A DNA stretch of 64,000 nt from Timema cristinae (Eukaryota > Arthropoda > Insecta > Phasmatodea > Timematidae). This document shows, in pieces, positions 11,793-23,654 of this stretch. The stretch covers positions 35,817,620-35,881,619 of the forward strand of contig JBCFYV010000001.1 in the NCBI GenBank assembly GCA_039000515.1, read 5' to 3'. The position numbers and the translations under genes are program-made. Numbering within the stretch: the first letter of the stretch is position 1; each line of letters starts with the position of its first letter. The notes below the pieces were generated by a model. It saw only the letters and a list, made by a program, of their open reading frames with translations, was not told the DNA's origin and did no database searches.

Positions 11793-12054
11793 ATTATAAT
11801 AATAATAATATTTAGCACCGCGTCTTACTACCCGTTCAGGTTATACGCTTTAAGAACTAATTACGCTAATGGATCAGGAATTGGGAAGGTTGAATTAAAG
11901 GAAGTGAACCCGCATTTGCGTGGAGGAGAGTGGAAAACCATTTAGGAAAAACCACCCCCAGTTCACCCGACCGAGATTCGAACCTCTATCTCACCGTCCT
12001 CACAGTCGGGCTCAACACGACAAGCGCGTTAGCCAACTACGCCACAGAGGCGGG
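11793..12054 (-). mobile_element. Type B SINE, nearly complete, minus strand, 8-bp target duplication
   Basis: The minus strand has the head CCCGCCTCTGTGGCGTAGTTGG with A-box similarity, a B-box-like GGTTCGAATCTCGGT, the body with GGTTTTTCCTAAATGGTT and CACGCAAATGC, and the stem-loop tail ending in (TAT)n. TACTAACT flanks it at 11785-11792 and 12055-12062. The stem-loop has a G:U-compatible change (CCTGAACGGG). It closely resembles the copy at 58324-58582. Confidence 0.9.
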
Positions 12055-12062
12055 TACTAACT

Positions 12063-12550
12063 TATTAATTTTATAATAATTCACTTATATAAATATAAAT
12101 TCATATAAATAGTTTATTTGCTACAATATATTAATACAGTCTTATAATTTTTTTTTTTGGAGGAAATATATTATAATAAAGAAATCGAAAAGTTCTCAGG
12201 CAGCTCTAAAGTATTACACATGATTTAACAAATAAAATGAGAGAAAACTCTTAACCCTCCAGCCACAATTAATACATTTCAAATTTAAACCTAATATTCT
12301 ACCTCCTTACTATTTATAATAAAGTTGCTGTTAATTTAATATGCTCATTTCATTAATGTAATCAAACAACCATTATATCCTATATTTTTGGAAGATTAGC
12401 TCATATTGAAATGCTTTAAAAGCTATAGTAGGAAAGCTAATTGCTTTGCCTTAAAAAGAGATTTAGCAGGGAAAACTTATTTTGCAACCAATCAATATAA
12501 CTAATTTAATAAATAATATAAAAATCTTTACCCGTTTCTGCTCCCAAATG
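12063..12550. other. No feature seen
   Basis: AT-rich sequence only. Confidence 0.45.
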
Positions 12551-12554
12551 GTCT

Positions 12555-12755
12555 ATAGTGTCAGTCTAGTTTTAGACTGGTTAGCTGAAGTTATTTTGAT
12601 AGGGGTTTAAATCTCAGTTGGGTCTACTAAAGGGTGGTATTTCCTAAATGGTTTACCAGTATCCTTCCACGAAAATGCAGGTATACAAGCTCCAAAAGTT
12701 TTCGTTTCTCATCTCTAACCCATTAGAGTTATTCTCATATATTTATTGAATTTAA
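12555..12755 (+). mobile_element. Degenerate type C SINE, plus strand
   Basis: A B-box-like GGTTTAAATCTCAGTTGGG, TCTACTAAAGGGTGG, TTTCCTAAATGGTTTACC and ATCCTTCCACGAAAATGCAGG are followed by CTCATCTCTAACCCATTAGAG. The tail has lost the stem-loop. Confidence 0.65.
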
Positions 12756-12904
12756 ATCTTGAAGCCATAATATAAATTTTCTTTAGAACAATAAATTAAA
12801 AGTGAAAATAGTTAAAATTGAATTTAAAGTTTGGTTTTATGGTTTACTGCCAACAACATATACTATTTTGTTAGTCATTATATTACGTAATAAGCAACAA
12901 AGAG

Positions 12905-13180
12905 GGTGACCTGGCGGTCTAGGGTTAAGGTGTCAGACTTCTGTGCTGGCGGCCGGGGTTCAATCCTCGGTCCTGGCATCACATTTATCTGATTCCCAAA
13001 CCCTTCCTTCACCTCTGACAAGACATCTTGTGAATGTGGGGAATGCCAGGCCTCCACCGTGGTTCGGATTCCACGTTAAACTGTAGGTCCTTCATTTCAT
13101 CTCACAATCACCCTACCATTACACATTAGCGTAAGTGCGTATAACCCGAACGGGTAGTAAGACGCGGTGCTAATAATAAT
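12905..13180 (+). mobile_element. Type A SINE, full length, with 13-bp target duplication
   Basis: It is complete from GGTGACC to the TAA tail. The B-box-like GGGGTTCAATCCTCGG lies at 12955-12970 and the CCCGAACGGG stem-loop at 13145-13154. The 13-bp direct repeat AAGCAACAAAGAG flanks it at 12892-12904 and 13181-13193. The match continues four bases into the SINE head on the left (GGTG), so the true duplication may be up to 17 bp. Clean boundaries imply a fairly young insertion by target-primed reverse transcription. Confidence 0.97.
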
Positions 13181-13197
13181 AAGCAACAAAGAGGGTG

Positions 13198-13534
13198 CGG
13201 ATTATGTAAATTAATTATATTGATACACTTTTATCTTTTTTTATGCTTTTATTTTTTATCAAGTACACAAATACATAATTTATTTTACCAAATGCTTAAA
13301 ATTGGTGTTTGAAGTCAAAGTATTATGACTACTATACTCGAAATTTTGATATTTTTACAAAAATAGAATTTCTCTAATATCATAGGATTCAAGAGATTCA
13401 TGTAATCGAGGATTTAAGAGTCCCATTTCCAGTATTAACCAACCCTTCCATTCCAACACATCCGGAAACACATTGAAGAACTGTGTAGACCCAAGGATGT
13501 TTACTAACCTAACCCTACTTTGTGAAACCGAACT
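13198..13534. other. No feature seen
   Basis: AT-rich flank. GC rises from about 13430 onwards. Confidence 0.4.
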
Positions 13535-13995
13535 TAAATGAACCGGAGACATAACCTAGTGGAAAGAGGACTAGTATATGTGAGGAAATGTTGGAGAGGG
13601 GGAAGGGGGGAATGCTCTTCAATGATAAAAGAGAGTAACGATCTTCCGACAGAGCATCCTCGTAGCGCCAGCTTGGTCCAAGACGCGGGATGGAGTGTGG
13701 GTGAAGATATTGTCGCTGATAATGGTTGCCGCAAGGGTTGGTAGTGGGTGATACGGGGGAAGGAAGGGGTGACACTCGACGCACAATGGCCCCTGTCGTA
13801 GCTCGGAGGATGTGGTATGAAGCCCTTGTCAGTGGACTAGAGGAATGTATCGTGACAATGGGGAATAAGAGAAGTGACATGTATGGATGAAAGTGTGTGC
13901 TTTCTCGTACATGTACTTGTGTGTGCGTGTATATGTCTGAGTGGTGGTGTGTGTGTGTGTGTGTGGTGTGTGTGTGTTGGTGTGGATCGGGGAGA
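13535..13995. other. GC-richer island, unidentified
   Basis: About 450 bp with composition unlike its surroundings: purine-rich plus strand, several CpGs, then a GT run. Frames are open on both strands (121 codons minus, 13515-13880; 68 codons plus, 13538-13744; 93 codons plus, 13897-14178). None has a motif I recognise, and the minus frame is rich in Ser/Pro/Leu, as expected of the complement of purine-rich DNA. It could be a decayed exon, a regulatory segment or a foreign insert; the sequence alone does not decide. Confidence 0.4.
13941..13985. repeat. (GT)n microsatellite
   Basis: An interrupted GT run, with single GG breaks, at the right side of the GC-richer island. Confidence 0.9.
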
Positions 13996-13999
13996 CGGA

Positions 14000-15165
14000 G
14001 ATTCCATTTAAGATGGGACGTGAGTTTTATATTGGAATGCCATTCATCGGAAAAAGAAGTTATAGGAAAGGACTGTCATTTTTATCACCTTTTTTGCAAA
14101 CAAAAAAGATTGGTGTTCTGGTTCTGTAATATATTATTAATAAAAAATTATTTTCAAAATGGTGAATATATAAATTAAATCAAATACTTTCAGAATTATT
14201 TTATTGGCTGAAGGATTTTTCAATAACTTTTCAGTCAAACACTTTACTTGGATGAAGTGGAAAATATTTAAAATAGTTATCAAGGTGGATATATAAGAAT
14301 ATTGATAGAATATAGCTTTTTTATTTTATAAATCAAATATAAACACTGTGTTTGTTATATCCTTTTAAGTTAATAATGAAAAAAATTGCAAAAATTAGCC
14401 TAATTGGAAAGATTTTAATTTTTTTTAATTTATTTGGTTGCAAGGTTTACTTTCGTAACTAAAACTAACAGGGTTTTATCCTTAAAACTTTGCCGCTAGC
14501 TTACAAATAGTATTTAAGATTATTAATAATTTCTAAGAATTTCACTATAACAATTAAAACTTCATTCTTATATTTATAAATGTTCAGCTTTTAGGTTTTT
14601 ATTTCTGAATAAGTTTTTGAACCTTTGTTTAGATTTATACAATATATTAGCCATTTAGATAGAATATATTGAGTGCATTGATATATTTTTTATATAAAAT
14701 AATACTTGCATTTTTGTTTAGAGAGTAATACGTGTAAGTATATTTCTCGTTCTAATGATTTCATAAATCCAATCAAAAGTATTACTACCAACAATAGAAA
14801 CTATTATCACAATATTTATAGATATTTGATCCACCATAACATTAATGGTAAAGGGGGGAATTCCAATATTAATTATTCAAATTGAGTTAATGCTATCATC
14901 TGTAGACAGTCATGAAACCTGTCTAATACATTTTAAATTATAGTTAAAAAATGTTTCTGTCAAAATGAATATAATTCAAAATATATCTTTGTTGGAGTCG
15001 ATATCTAGTTTGAGATATTTAAGTTTATTTCCTGGAAAATGTGTTTAATGGAACTTTTCCTCTTTTTAGTGTACATTTATCTTCATACAATATAAAACAA
15101 TATAGAAGAAATATATATATGGCTTTTCATAATCTATCGATATTAAAAAAGATTGTTATATATAT
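14000..15165. other. No feature seen
   Basis: AT-rich sequence without recognisable structure. Confidence 0.45.
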
Positions 15166-15169
15166 AACA

Positions 15170-15410
15170 ACGTATCTTACTACCCGTTCAGGTTAAATGC
15201 CATAGACTAATTAATCTGGTGAGTTAAAATTAGGAATGTTTATTCTTGACGAAATGCACCCACATTTGCGTGGAGAAAGAGAGGAACACAATTTAGTAAA
15301 AATTACCTCCAGAGCACTCGATCGGGATTTATCTCCGATATCCCCATCTTCGGCCGTCTAGACTAACACGAGAGTAGCGCGTTAGCCCACGTGGCCACCA
15401 AAGTGGGTAA
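15170..15410 (-). mobile_element. Type B SINE (subtype with CGTGGCC head), minus strand
   Basis: The minus strand has an ACCCACTTTGGTGGCCACGTG head with an A-box-like GGGCTAACGCGC. Then come a damaged B-box (GGAGATAAATCCCGATCG), the body with CTCTTTCTCCACGCAAATGTGGG, and the tail stem-loop (CCTGAACGGG) at 15184-15193. It lacks a TAA run. Confidence 0.75.
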
Positions 15411-17580
15411 CCGATTAATAGATCTTAAGTGTCAAACCTTAAGCTCCTATGTCAAAGAATTTTAGTCACGGTCATCCATTGCGTAGATCTGAAATTCAAA
15501 ACTTTCCAAAAACAAAGTAATCTTTAAACATCCCTGCAAGTTTATCTAGAATAAAATGTCTCACGTCTAGACCAAATATTAAACTTTTACTTCATTGTTT
15601 TACTCATGTTTATTAAATTTTTTTACAAAAACGATATTTAAATTAAACGTACACAAATATTGTATAAGAGATCATCGTGTTTTAATTTAAAATAAAACAT
15701 AAACTAAATCAGAAACTTTATACAAAATAACAGCCATCATTCAAGCTTCGTAAATAAAAATAACATTCTGACAACGAAAAAGTGCCTATGACAGTCAATT
15801 AATCAAACTTCGATTTAATCTTGTTGATAGAAATTTAAATTGCCATTTTGTTAGATAATATTTAATAACAAGATTCAGGTCTATTTTCAAAAGTTTTGCA
15901 CAAACCAAGACATTTAACCCTAGTGAAAAACATACCAATTACTTAACTAAAAAGATTAAAACTTTTTTTAAACAAGTTCCAAGGCTAAACTATATAACAT
16001 CCATGAAAGAGAACATTTTGATGTTTGACATGAAAGGTTATAATAATATATGTTTAAAATATTTTTTTTACACAAATGTACATCTTATAGATATATTTAT
16101 TTATAAAAGTAGCCATTTTTTTAATTTATAAGAGACAAAAATATTATTTAAAGAAACGTGAATAGATTAAATATTTTTTTCAATAATCTATAAAAAAATA
16201 CCAATTCAAATTGTTAAAGAATTTTTTTCTGACTATCTTGCAACTACTTAAGTAGTATATCTTGTACACATTTGAAATAACCTTTTAAAACAAAAACAAA
16301 ATCGATATAGAAGTGTTCATTAGTTTACTTAATTTTATAACTAGTTTTGGTTTACCCAGACCGATGGTCAAGCAGTCTAAGTAATTAAGATTAAACTACA
16401 AAAAAAAAGCAAATAAAAATAATACGCTTGAGGAGTGCACATCAAAGTTTCTCCAAGTCTCAGAGTAATGTAACTTGATCTTGACGTTTAGCGTTTACAG
16501 ACACGTTAACATTAAATTTTACATTTTTATTATTTTTTTAGTTTTTCATCGAGTTCCAGCTACAAGTAAATGTGAGAATTATTTAAACAACTATCTTTAC
16601 CTACTAATTTTTTTACAAATATTACCCATAGGCCTAATTTCTAGTCAAATTTCCAATGAAAGTATCTCATGGAATTTTTTCTTGGCTAGAATAAGTTATA
16701 ATATTCCTCGTTTATAATATGTGAATAACCATTATTTACAATGGTTTTAACGTCACTTATCAGCTTCATAATTGCATAGCTCATTGATAAATTACCTAAA
16801 ACCTTAACAAATATATTTTAATTTATATTTAAAACCTCATCTAAATTGGTTTAATAGTTCTCCAGTTATAAGCAAGCGTACAAAGTTAAAGAAACGCTTC
16901 TTTATGTAGGATAATCTCTCAATTTAATTGCCCTTAAAGTCACATATTCACGCCCTGAAAACTTGAATATTATTAAAGAGATTACAAAAATATTAAAGGG
17001 ATTATTGAAAAGTTAATTAATTAATTAATCGCTGTACCACCTTAGGCCGAATATAATGTACTCACTATTTATATCTTTGGAGTATATTGAACTATTTTAT
17101 TTTATTTATAGGTTAATTTCCTTCAGAGAATAAATAAAGCTGTCGGTCTCATGTTGATTGTGACATGTAAAAGAAACCTATAAAATATATTTCAAATTAC
17201 AATCAAAATCTGCAAAAATCCCTTAAGCCGGATAGATAGTTTTTGCATGAAATTATTTTATGCACTTCAATCTTTAAAAAGTGAATTTTGAAACAAATAT
17301 TAATTCAACTGATATGAAACGAATTGTCATTCACATACCTCAAACCTATTTTACTTACAAAAAAATAACAAAACGAGTAAAAATTAAAACTTTGAAACGA
17401 ATTATCTTTTTTCTCTATATTGTTCAAAAAAGTTAGAAACTCTGGTAGCAGATACATGATTATCTTAAAACAGCATACCCATTCTAAAAATATACATATA
17501 CTTACGTAGTCTATTGATAAAATATTAAGTTGGCAATTAAAAAAAGTTAACTTCATTAATCTTTTTTTAAACTCTGAATA
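15411..17580. other. No gene seen
   Basis: More than 2 kb of AT-rich DNA. Open frames at 16475-16717 (+) and 17305-17556 (-) are Phe/Ile/Tyr-rich, as expected from poly-T tracts, and carry no motif. A TTAATTAATTAA run lies at about 17012-17027. Confidence 0.5.
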
Positions 17581-17584
17581 TATA

Positions 17585-17760
17585 ACTACTCCAATTGTGT
17601 TGGTATATGAAAGGAAATAGATTCACATTTGCGTAGTAAAAGAGTGAGAAATCATCTAGGGAAAATCCATTCTCAGTAGATCCTTTTGGGATTAAAACCC
17701 CGAATACCCCGTCATCAGCAGGACAATCTACCACGAGAGTGATGACTTGGACAAATAGGG
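17585..17760 (-). mobile_element. Degenerate type C SINE, minus strand
   Basis: The minus strand has CACTCTCGTGGTAGATTG, a B-box-like GGGGTTTTAATCCC, GGATCTACTGAGAATGG, TTTTCCCTAGATGATTTC and a TACGCAAATGTG word. The tail is missing. Confidence 0.6.
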
Positions 17761-18250
17761 CATTGAATTGGGATGGACTTTAATTTAAACCTGTTCAAAT
17801 GTTAGCGCCTTCCCTAGAGGTTCATATTTCATAAACAAATATTTGTTATACTCGACCACAATTAAAGCATTTCACTGTTATTCCATCAAACAATATTTGA
17901 TGTTCTGATGAAAGCCTAAAACACCACACATTCCTGAAGGGAGGAATGATTGAAATAGGGGCGGAAAGTGAGAAAAGAATGTAGCTGTAAAATAGGGCGC
18001 ATAACGATTCTGATTTCCAACGAAGCTCTTAAGTATTTGACACGTATTGTATTGGGTCAGACAAAGGTGCTCACGTCATTGTACACCTATGATTGTTGAA
18101 AGAAATTGCGTTTTATTATTTGTGAAACATATTTTGTAGTTCTAGAAAGTTCGTAATCAGTTTTCCCCGTAAGAATATGACTCGACGATTGATCAATATA
18201 GACATTTTAATTTGATTTCTTCCCATCAAAGATAGGCTTATTTAAATTAT
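17761..18250. other. No feature seen
   Basis: Mixed composition; no recognised element or frame. Confidence 0.4.
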
Positions 18251-18254
18251 AATT

Positions 18255-18389
18255 AGCACCAAGTCTTACTACCCGTTTGGTTTTTACGCACTTACGCTAA
18301 TGTGTAATGGTAGGGTGATTGTGAGATGAAATGAAAGACCTACAGTTTAACGTGGAATCCGAACAACGGTGGAGACCTGGGATTCCACG
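18255..18389 (-). mobile_element. Type A SINE fragment, minus strand (3' half)
   Basis: It contains the tail and body up to CCACCGTTGTTCGG and stops before the tRNA-like head, so it is truncated at the 5' end. The stem-loop is damaged (CCAAACGGG). Confidence 0.85.
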
Positions 18390-18460
18390 CCTATTTAAAG
18401 TAAAAGTAAGATAGTAAAATAAAAATTAAAATAGGTATGAGCTACAAACACTTTTTATTT

Positions 18461-18870
18461 AGTACCTTGTCTTACTGAACCTCCAGGTTATACGACTATG
18501 TAGTAATTACATAATGTGTTACGGTTTATGAAATGTTGTAATTACAGGAGGTGATACACATTTTCTCTAAGTGAGAGTTGAAAACCATAAAGATAACCTT
18601 GTGAATGTGGGAATGCCAGGCCTCCACCCTGGTTCGGATTCCACGTTAAACTGTAGGTCCTTCATTTCATCTACAATCACCTATAATTACACATTAGCTT
18701 AAGTGCGTATACACGAACGGGTAGTAAGACGCGGTGCTAATAGTAATAATTACATTAGGAAAACAACCCTCAACGAACCTGACTGGGATTTAACCCTTAT
18801 TCTTCGTCTTCGGAATTCTAATATAACACGAGAGAAGCGTATTTGACCAAGCGGCCCCCGAAGCGGGTCA
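18461..18870 (-). mobile_element. Type B SINE, minus strand, interrupted by a type A fragment
   Basis: The left part (18461-18597) holds the tail and body of a B element, and the right part (18751-18870) holds its B-box region and head (CCCGCTTCGGGGGCCGC on the minus strand). A plus-strand type A fragment separates them. The B copy is therefore the older of the two. Confidence 0.8.
18598..18750 (+). mobile_element. 5'-truncated type A SINE inserted in a type B SINE
   Basis: It runs from the middle of the type A body (CTTGTGAATGTGGG) to GCGGTGCTAATAGTAATAAT. Small deletions have removed bases around the ACAATCACC segment and in the stem-loop (TACACGAACGGG). The junction repeat is unclear (CCATAAA on the left, ACATTAG on the right). 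Confidence 0.85.
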
Positions 18871-18879
18871 CTTTTAGTT

Positions 18880-19490
18880 TATCTACTACAAAAATGTTTT
18901 AAAAAACACATGAATGACTTTCTCCTTATTTATTATTATGATTTCCTTCCCCATAGAATGATGGCTGAGTGGTCTAAGTTGTTAGCTCACACTGCATTTG
19001 ATTGATTTTTAAGGAATATTAGGGTTAAAATCCAGTACAGGCTGTACTGAAAGAATATATTTTCACCTCCAAGATGTAATTTTTCCATGCCCCATTAACT
19101 GATTTAAGGATGCTTTTTCTTTAAATTATTCCACCCCGCCTCTTCTTACCTATTATATAGTCATCTTTAACTCTTATACAGAACTTCGGATAGTAAAAAA
19201 CTTCAACATTGTCTCGAAAAATAAAGTTGTCTAAACAAATACTAAACTTCACCCATAAAAAAATATTAGCCTCCAAAATACGTATATATTTTATATATAT
19301 TATTATATATAATTATATATATATTCATAAATGTATTTAGCTTGGTAATATTTATTTAAATCAATTTAATGTTTAAATAAAACAAATTGAAATAATTGAA
19401 TTATATGTAGTGATAATAGCTTGATGTATCAACTTAGATTGAAATATAATACAAAAAATTTCAATGAAAATATTATAAAACATATTGCAT
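18880..19490. other. No clear feature; weak tRNA-like trace
   Basis: At 18960-19035 the words GATGGCTGAGTGGTCTAAG and AGGGTTAAAATCCAGTACAG are spaced like an A-box and a B-box and may be the head of another old SINE. There is an AT-rich simple run at 19285-19330. Nothing else is seen. Confidence 0.4.
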
Positions 19491-19498
19491 GTCTACAA

Positions 19499-20901
19499 TA
19501 GCGGTTCCAAAATTGTGCTCCACAAAACATCTCCAAGTGCTCCATGAATAGGTTGGAAATACAAATAAATAAAATGTGACAATATCAAAAATATGAATTT
19601 GTGCGTTCATGAACTGTGTATAGGTAAGTATTAGGTAGAGATTGTTTATAGACTGCACGTGGCGAAACTAGACAGATAGACTAGAGGGTGCAAGTTCAAC
19701 CCGTCTCTCTGAGAACTTCATCCACGCTTTCGGGTACGATTGTTAGCTTTGACACCTTTCCAGAATTTTCTGGGAATTTTCTATCGCATATTTAAAACTC
19801 GTGTTTCTTCGCACCTTCAGTAAGTTTAAGTTCAGTCATTGTACAGTCGAGAGTAAAAACAAATCAAATAACAGTGCCATGTTATTTATTTTAATGTCGG
19901 AAAAGCCAATCTGACATCGAAGTAGTATAAGTGTTTGAATGATTTGACATCAGATTCTGCAGTATAAGAGAATTTTGCAACTAAAGATTCATTATCTGAA
20001 TTTTGATGTCAGCTACGAGATGAATTTGAAGTTTTGTCAGATAGAGCGAGAATAATCCTTCTTACGTTTGCAATAACTAACTTATATGGATCAGGATTCT
20101 CAGCCTATGTATCTACTAAAACAAAAGATTACAGCTCAACGTAAAGCCAGATATTCAATTGCAACTGTCCCAAATTCAACCAGATATAGCCACATTGTGC
20201 AAATCAAAACACAGCTGTCACATCTCTTTTGTCGGAATTTAAGTTCGCGGTCTGTACTTTATCATGCTCTTTTTATGACAAGTGACTTTTTTATTTTTTG
20301 CCGACATGAAAATGATTTTAGAACTATCTGTGTGGGTAACATTGAGGATTTACAATACCTGCTTTGAATTCGTTATGAAATGTGTTTCTTTAGGTTAATT
20401 TATGTTTTTGGTTGTTGTTTTGCGTTTATCTAGTTAAGTTTCTTTTTTCTCTGAAATTAAGCGAGAAAATAACATTTATAATGAAATAAAACTTGATTTT
20501 TAACATGCCCAAATGCTTAAACATTCGTTTCCATCGTGAATACTGCTGTAATTCGGTTTAGTATCTATATATGTAGAGTCTATGTGCAAATATCGTCGCT
20601 CTTATACCAAGGACACTTATGTGAAAAATTGTTGTTTTGAGAAAACGAAGTTACAATTTTCAATGGTTTTCAATAGGAGAAAATAAATTTAGATCAAAAT
20701 TTAAGCTATTTAGAAATCTAAAATAATTCATGCTTTTACTAAACGATAAAAATATTGATTTTCAACTTTAAGAAATTCCATTAGATAAATATAGCAAAAA
20801 ATTGAATGTGCATCCCTTTAGCATCAAAACAACTATAGTGGTCCGTGACAAATTTATCTTCCTAAAAGTGCACCGCGATTCAAAAAGTTTGGGAACCGCT
20901 G
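19499..20901. mobile_element. hAT-superfamily element, internally deleted
   Basis: The terminal inverted repeats read AGCGGTTCC at the left (19500-19508) and, on the complement of the right end, CAGCGGTTCCCAAACTTTTT (20882-20901). This is the form of many ZBED/Charlie-type hAT ends (CAGTGGTTCCCAAAC...). The 8-bp direct repeat GTCTACAA flanks the element exactly (19491-19498 and 20902-20909), the target size expected of hAT. The interior is about 1.4 kb, too short for a full transposase, and only a carboxy-terminal coding remnant is visible. Confidence 0.9.
20009..20242 (+). pseudogene. hAT transposase carboxy-terminal (dimerisation) remnant
   Basis: The plus-strand frame reads CQLRDEFEVLSDRARIILL, FAITNLYGSGFSAYVSTKTK and then, after a frame change near 20125, LNVKPDIQLQLSQIQPDI. 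This matches the layout of the hAT C-terminal region (EYPLLSEKA, LPFATTYLCEAGFSALTAIKTK, LRVALSNIKPRI in related insect and vertebrate ZBED-type proteins). A TGA lies just before CQLR where a Trp codon is expected. The catalytic core is missing. The 93-codon frame at 20086-20367 is out of phase and not the real product. Confidence 0.8.
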
Positions 20902-20909
20902 GTCTACAA

Positions 20910-22130
20910 TAATAAATAGATCTTTTTTAAAAAAATGATTTCATTTCAAAACCCTTTATATAAAATTTTAACCTCAATTAGACATTGCAAACGTTTCATA
21001 TTGAATGTAGAATCAATTGGCTTCGAATAAAATAATTTTACTTCATAAAAGCTTGAATAATATTTGTAATAGTAATAATAATTATTTTTGTATAAAAAAA
21101 TCTGTATTTTTATTTTAATATACATGCATATTTTAAATTTTGTATATGGTTATATTAGTATCGTTATGATTATTTTTTATTATTATATGATATTTATATA
21201 TTTTTATATAAGGTACAAATAAATATGTATATAGACTTGACTCTATAGGATTGTGCAACATTTAAACTACCATTAATTGTTCACTATTTCAAATTATGCT
21301 TCGAATCTACGCAGTGATGTAAATCCTCGACACAGCTGTGCAACACAACTTTCTAAAGTTACTATACTGTGTACACAAAATTGATACTTCCCCGGGGACG
21401 AAGCCTGAACGAAATTAACTGAAAGCAGACAGCGGAAGGGGGTTAATTATTTTCCCACAAAAGAAGGCACGCCCAGTTTTCTTAAAGGTTACCAGAACCG
21501 TGGCAGAATATGATGATCATTATAGACTCGTTGAGTGTCACCAGAATGTCGATAATGGTTTACCGTTAAGAGTAATACGTGTTTAATTATATGTTTAACT
21601 AAATAGCTAAAAGATATTGATTGATTGGTGAGATATTTTTGACAAGTCTATTGAGCGTTTTTCTTAGAGAGTTATTTAAATAAAATATAAATACATTGAG
21701 ATAATATAATCTTGCAATCGAAATGATACTAGATGCCTACAATCTTTAATGGTATGGTGTACAGCAAGGAACTCTTGCTACTGTATCTAAACTATATGTA
21801 ATAATGGGAGTATAATAACATTGAATCTCACTATTAAACATATGGGAAAATTAATAATACACTGTTGTAAAATATATTATCATTTATATTCACTCAGAAA
21901 TTTTTGATCTTATTAAATACATTTTCTAAAATTTTTGTATCTAAAGTACTGCAACTATACAATGTTAAGTTATTTTGTATCACAAAGAGAATTGAAGATT
22001 TGATCAAAATTGTTAATTTCTGCCTATGTAGAGCACCCTTGAAGATATTACATTAGAAAAGTATATGCATCATTGTGTTTTTAATAATAAACAGTGCTTA
22101 TATTCGAATTTAAAAATTGTGTTTAATCTA
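20910..22130. other. No gene seen
   Basis: AT-rich, with a moderate-GC patch at 21380-21560 that has no motif or repeat partner I can name. Confidence 0.45.
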
Positions 22131-22139
22131 ATTTTGGGA

Positions 22140-22390
22140 AAGTTTGATATTTTTTTTGTTCTTGAGTAAAATATCCTTAATTTTAGGGTGAGATTGCAAA
22201 TTTCAAAAATCTCTCTTAGGGACCTTATGAAAACGCTAGATATCAGGTTTTAGACTGGTAAGTAATTTTTTTAAATTTAGACCGGGATACAGAGGGAAAA
22301 ACAAATGTAGTCACTAAAAAGCCCTTTTTGGGGTCTAGGCAGTCAAATAATGTCGTCATACTACACAATCTTGAACTTGATTGTCTTGAC
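22140..22390 (-). mobile_element. Repeat E fragment, minus strand
   Basis: The minus strand shows TGACTGCCTAGACCCC, a CTCTGTATCCCGG segment in the place of CTGTCTGTACC, and the AACCCTAAAATTAAGGATATTTTAC body motif shared with 6290-6835. Diverged and short. Confidence 0.5.
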
Positions 22391-22399
22391 GATCTCAGT

Positions 22400-23275
22400 A
22401 CTCTGAAATGGTTACGGGAAATTAGAAATGAGCCACATTGTTTATTTTCTATTAATTTATAATAATATAAAGTAAATGTATCAATACTAAGAAATGTTAA
22501 TAAAACCCTCATGTACTTATGTTTTAAAAATATAATACCTATTTAATATTTACCTTTTTGAATGAATGATTGTAATTGGATACAATATAAATAAAGGTTA
22601 ACTTTAATGCTTCCCTAATACTTTCAGACACATTTTTATTTTTTTATTGTTAAAATAACTCGTTAAATAGGGTTTTTATTTTTAAACACAAAAAATTATA
22701 ATTTTATTAAATTCCTATTAATTACCAATGTAATCGCAGCTTACAATCGTATGAAAATATAAAGCAAGAATCTAACCTATAACATGAAAGAAGCACAATC
22801 ATTTAGAAGTAAAATCCGAGAGGTTAGCATGCTTGACCTCTTAATATGTCACTGAATTCGTAAAAATGCCTCGAAATATCTGTCATATATTCTAGATTTT
22901 TTTTTAGTGTAGCATATTTTGATCATGAGAGATGCAGTATCTAGTTCAGTCACCGTGCATGTAGACTTTAGGAATACCTGTGCTAACAGAACGATACCCA
23001 GGATACACCTAGGAGGTTGTCTACACGTCATACCCGCAATGAGATGACGTGTTGATAATAGTAATTACAAATAAGTGGAGCAAATATAAATCTTAAACCT
23101 ATCTTATGTTTTTGAGTAATATTCTGGGACCGATTCCCAGTGGTACCATATATAGTTTTCTAGAATGGGTAACTGTTTTATGGTAATATTAAAAACCATA
23201 TAAAAGATATTTTATAAATGGGACAGCATATTTTATACATGCAAACAACCAAAATTATCGGTTTAGTGAGTCATT
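22400..23275. other. No feature seen
   Basis: AT-rich; the short frames at 22243-22512 and 22849-23031 (minus) have no motif. Confidence 0.45.
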
Positions 23276-23279
23276 CTTA

Positions 23280-23325
23280 TCATCTATAGGTCTCATGATT
23301 GTTGGCCAGCAATATAACAAAATTA
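23280..23325 (+). mobile_element. Tiny LINE 3'-end remnant
   Basis: ATAGGTCTCATGATTGTTGG and CCAGCAATATAACAAAA match, with a few changes, the last bases of the LINE at 53690-53735 (ATAGGTCTTACGACTGTTGG, CCATCACTTTAATAAAGG). A severe 5' truncation would explain the small size. Confidence 0.55.
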
Positions 23326-23650
23326 ATTATAACTAAGATGTAGTCCTAAAAATTAATTGAGTTATTATATTAGCACTATATCTACAAACTATTCTAGAAC
23401 ATCCACAGCTGCCAGTACCTGAGCGACAATTAATTCATCGAAAGGATAATCCTATATTAAGACAAATGATTTTGGTCATGCCAGTAATAAACTGAGATGT
23501 TCGGCTCAATAAGCTGACGTTAAATTGACTGAGTTGAGGTAGCATATGCCCAGTTTATAATTAATTAAAAAAATCCAATCAAAATTTTAAAATTTCTCTG
23601 TCAATGTGCACTTGTTCATACACAGAGGCTAGTAATGAAAAAAAAAGCAT
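23326..23650. other. No feature seen
   Basis: AT-rich; nothing recognised. Confidence 0.4.
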
Positions 23651-23654
23651 TACC

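Noticed and set aside
13515..13880. 121-codon minus-strand frame as a protein
   Set aside because: Composition mirrors a purine-rich opposite strand and no motif is present. Kept only as a compositional island.
20086..20367. 93-codon plus-strand frame as an intact gene
   Set aside because: It is out of phase with the hAT transposase remnant over most of its length.
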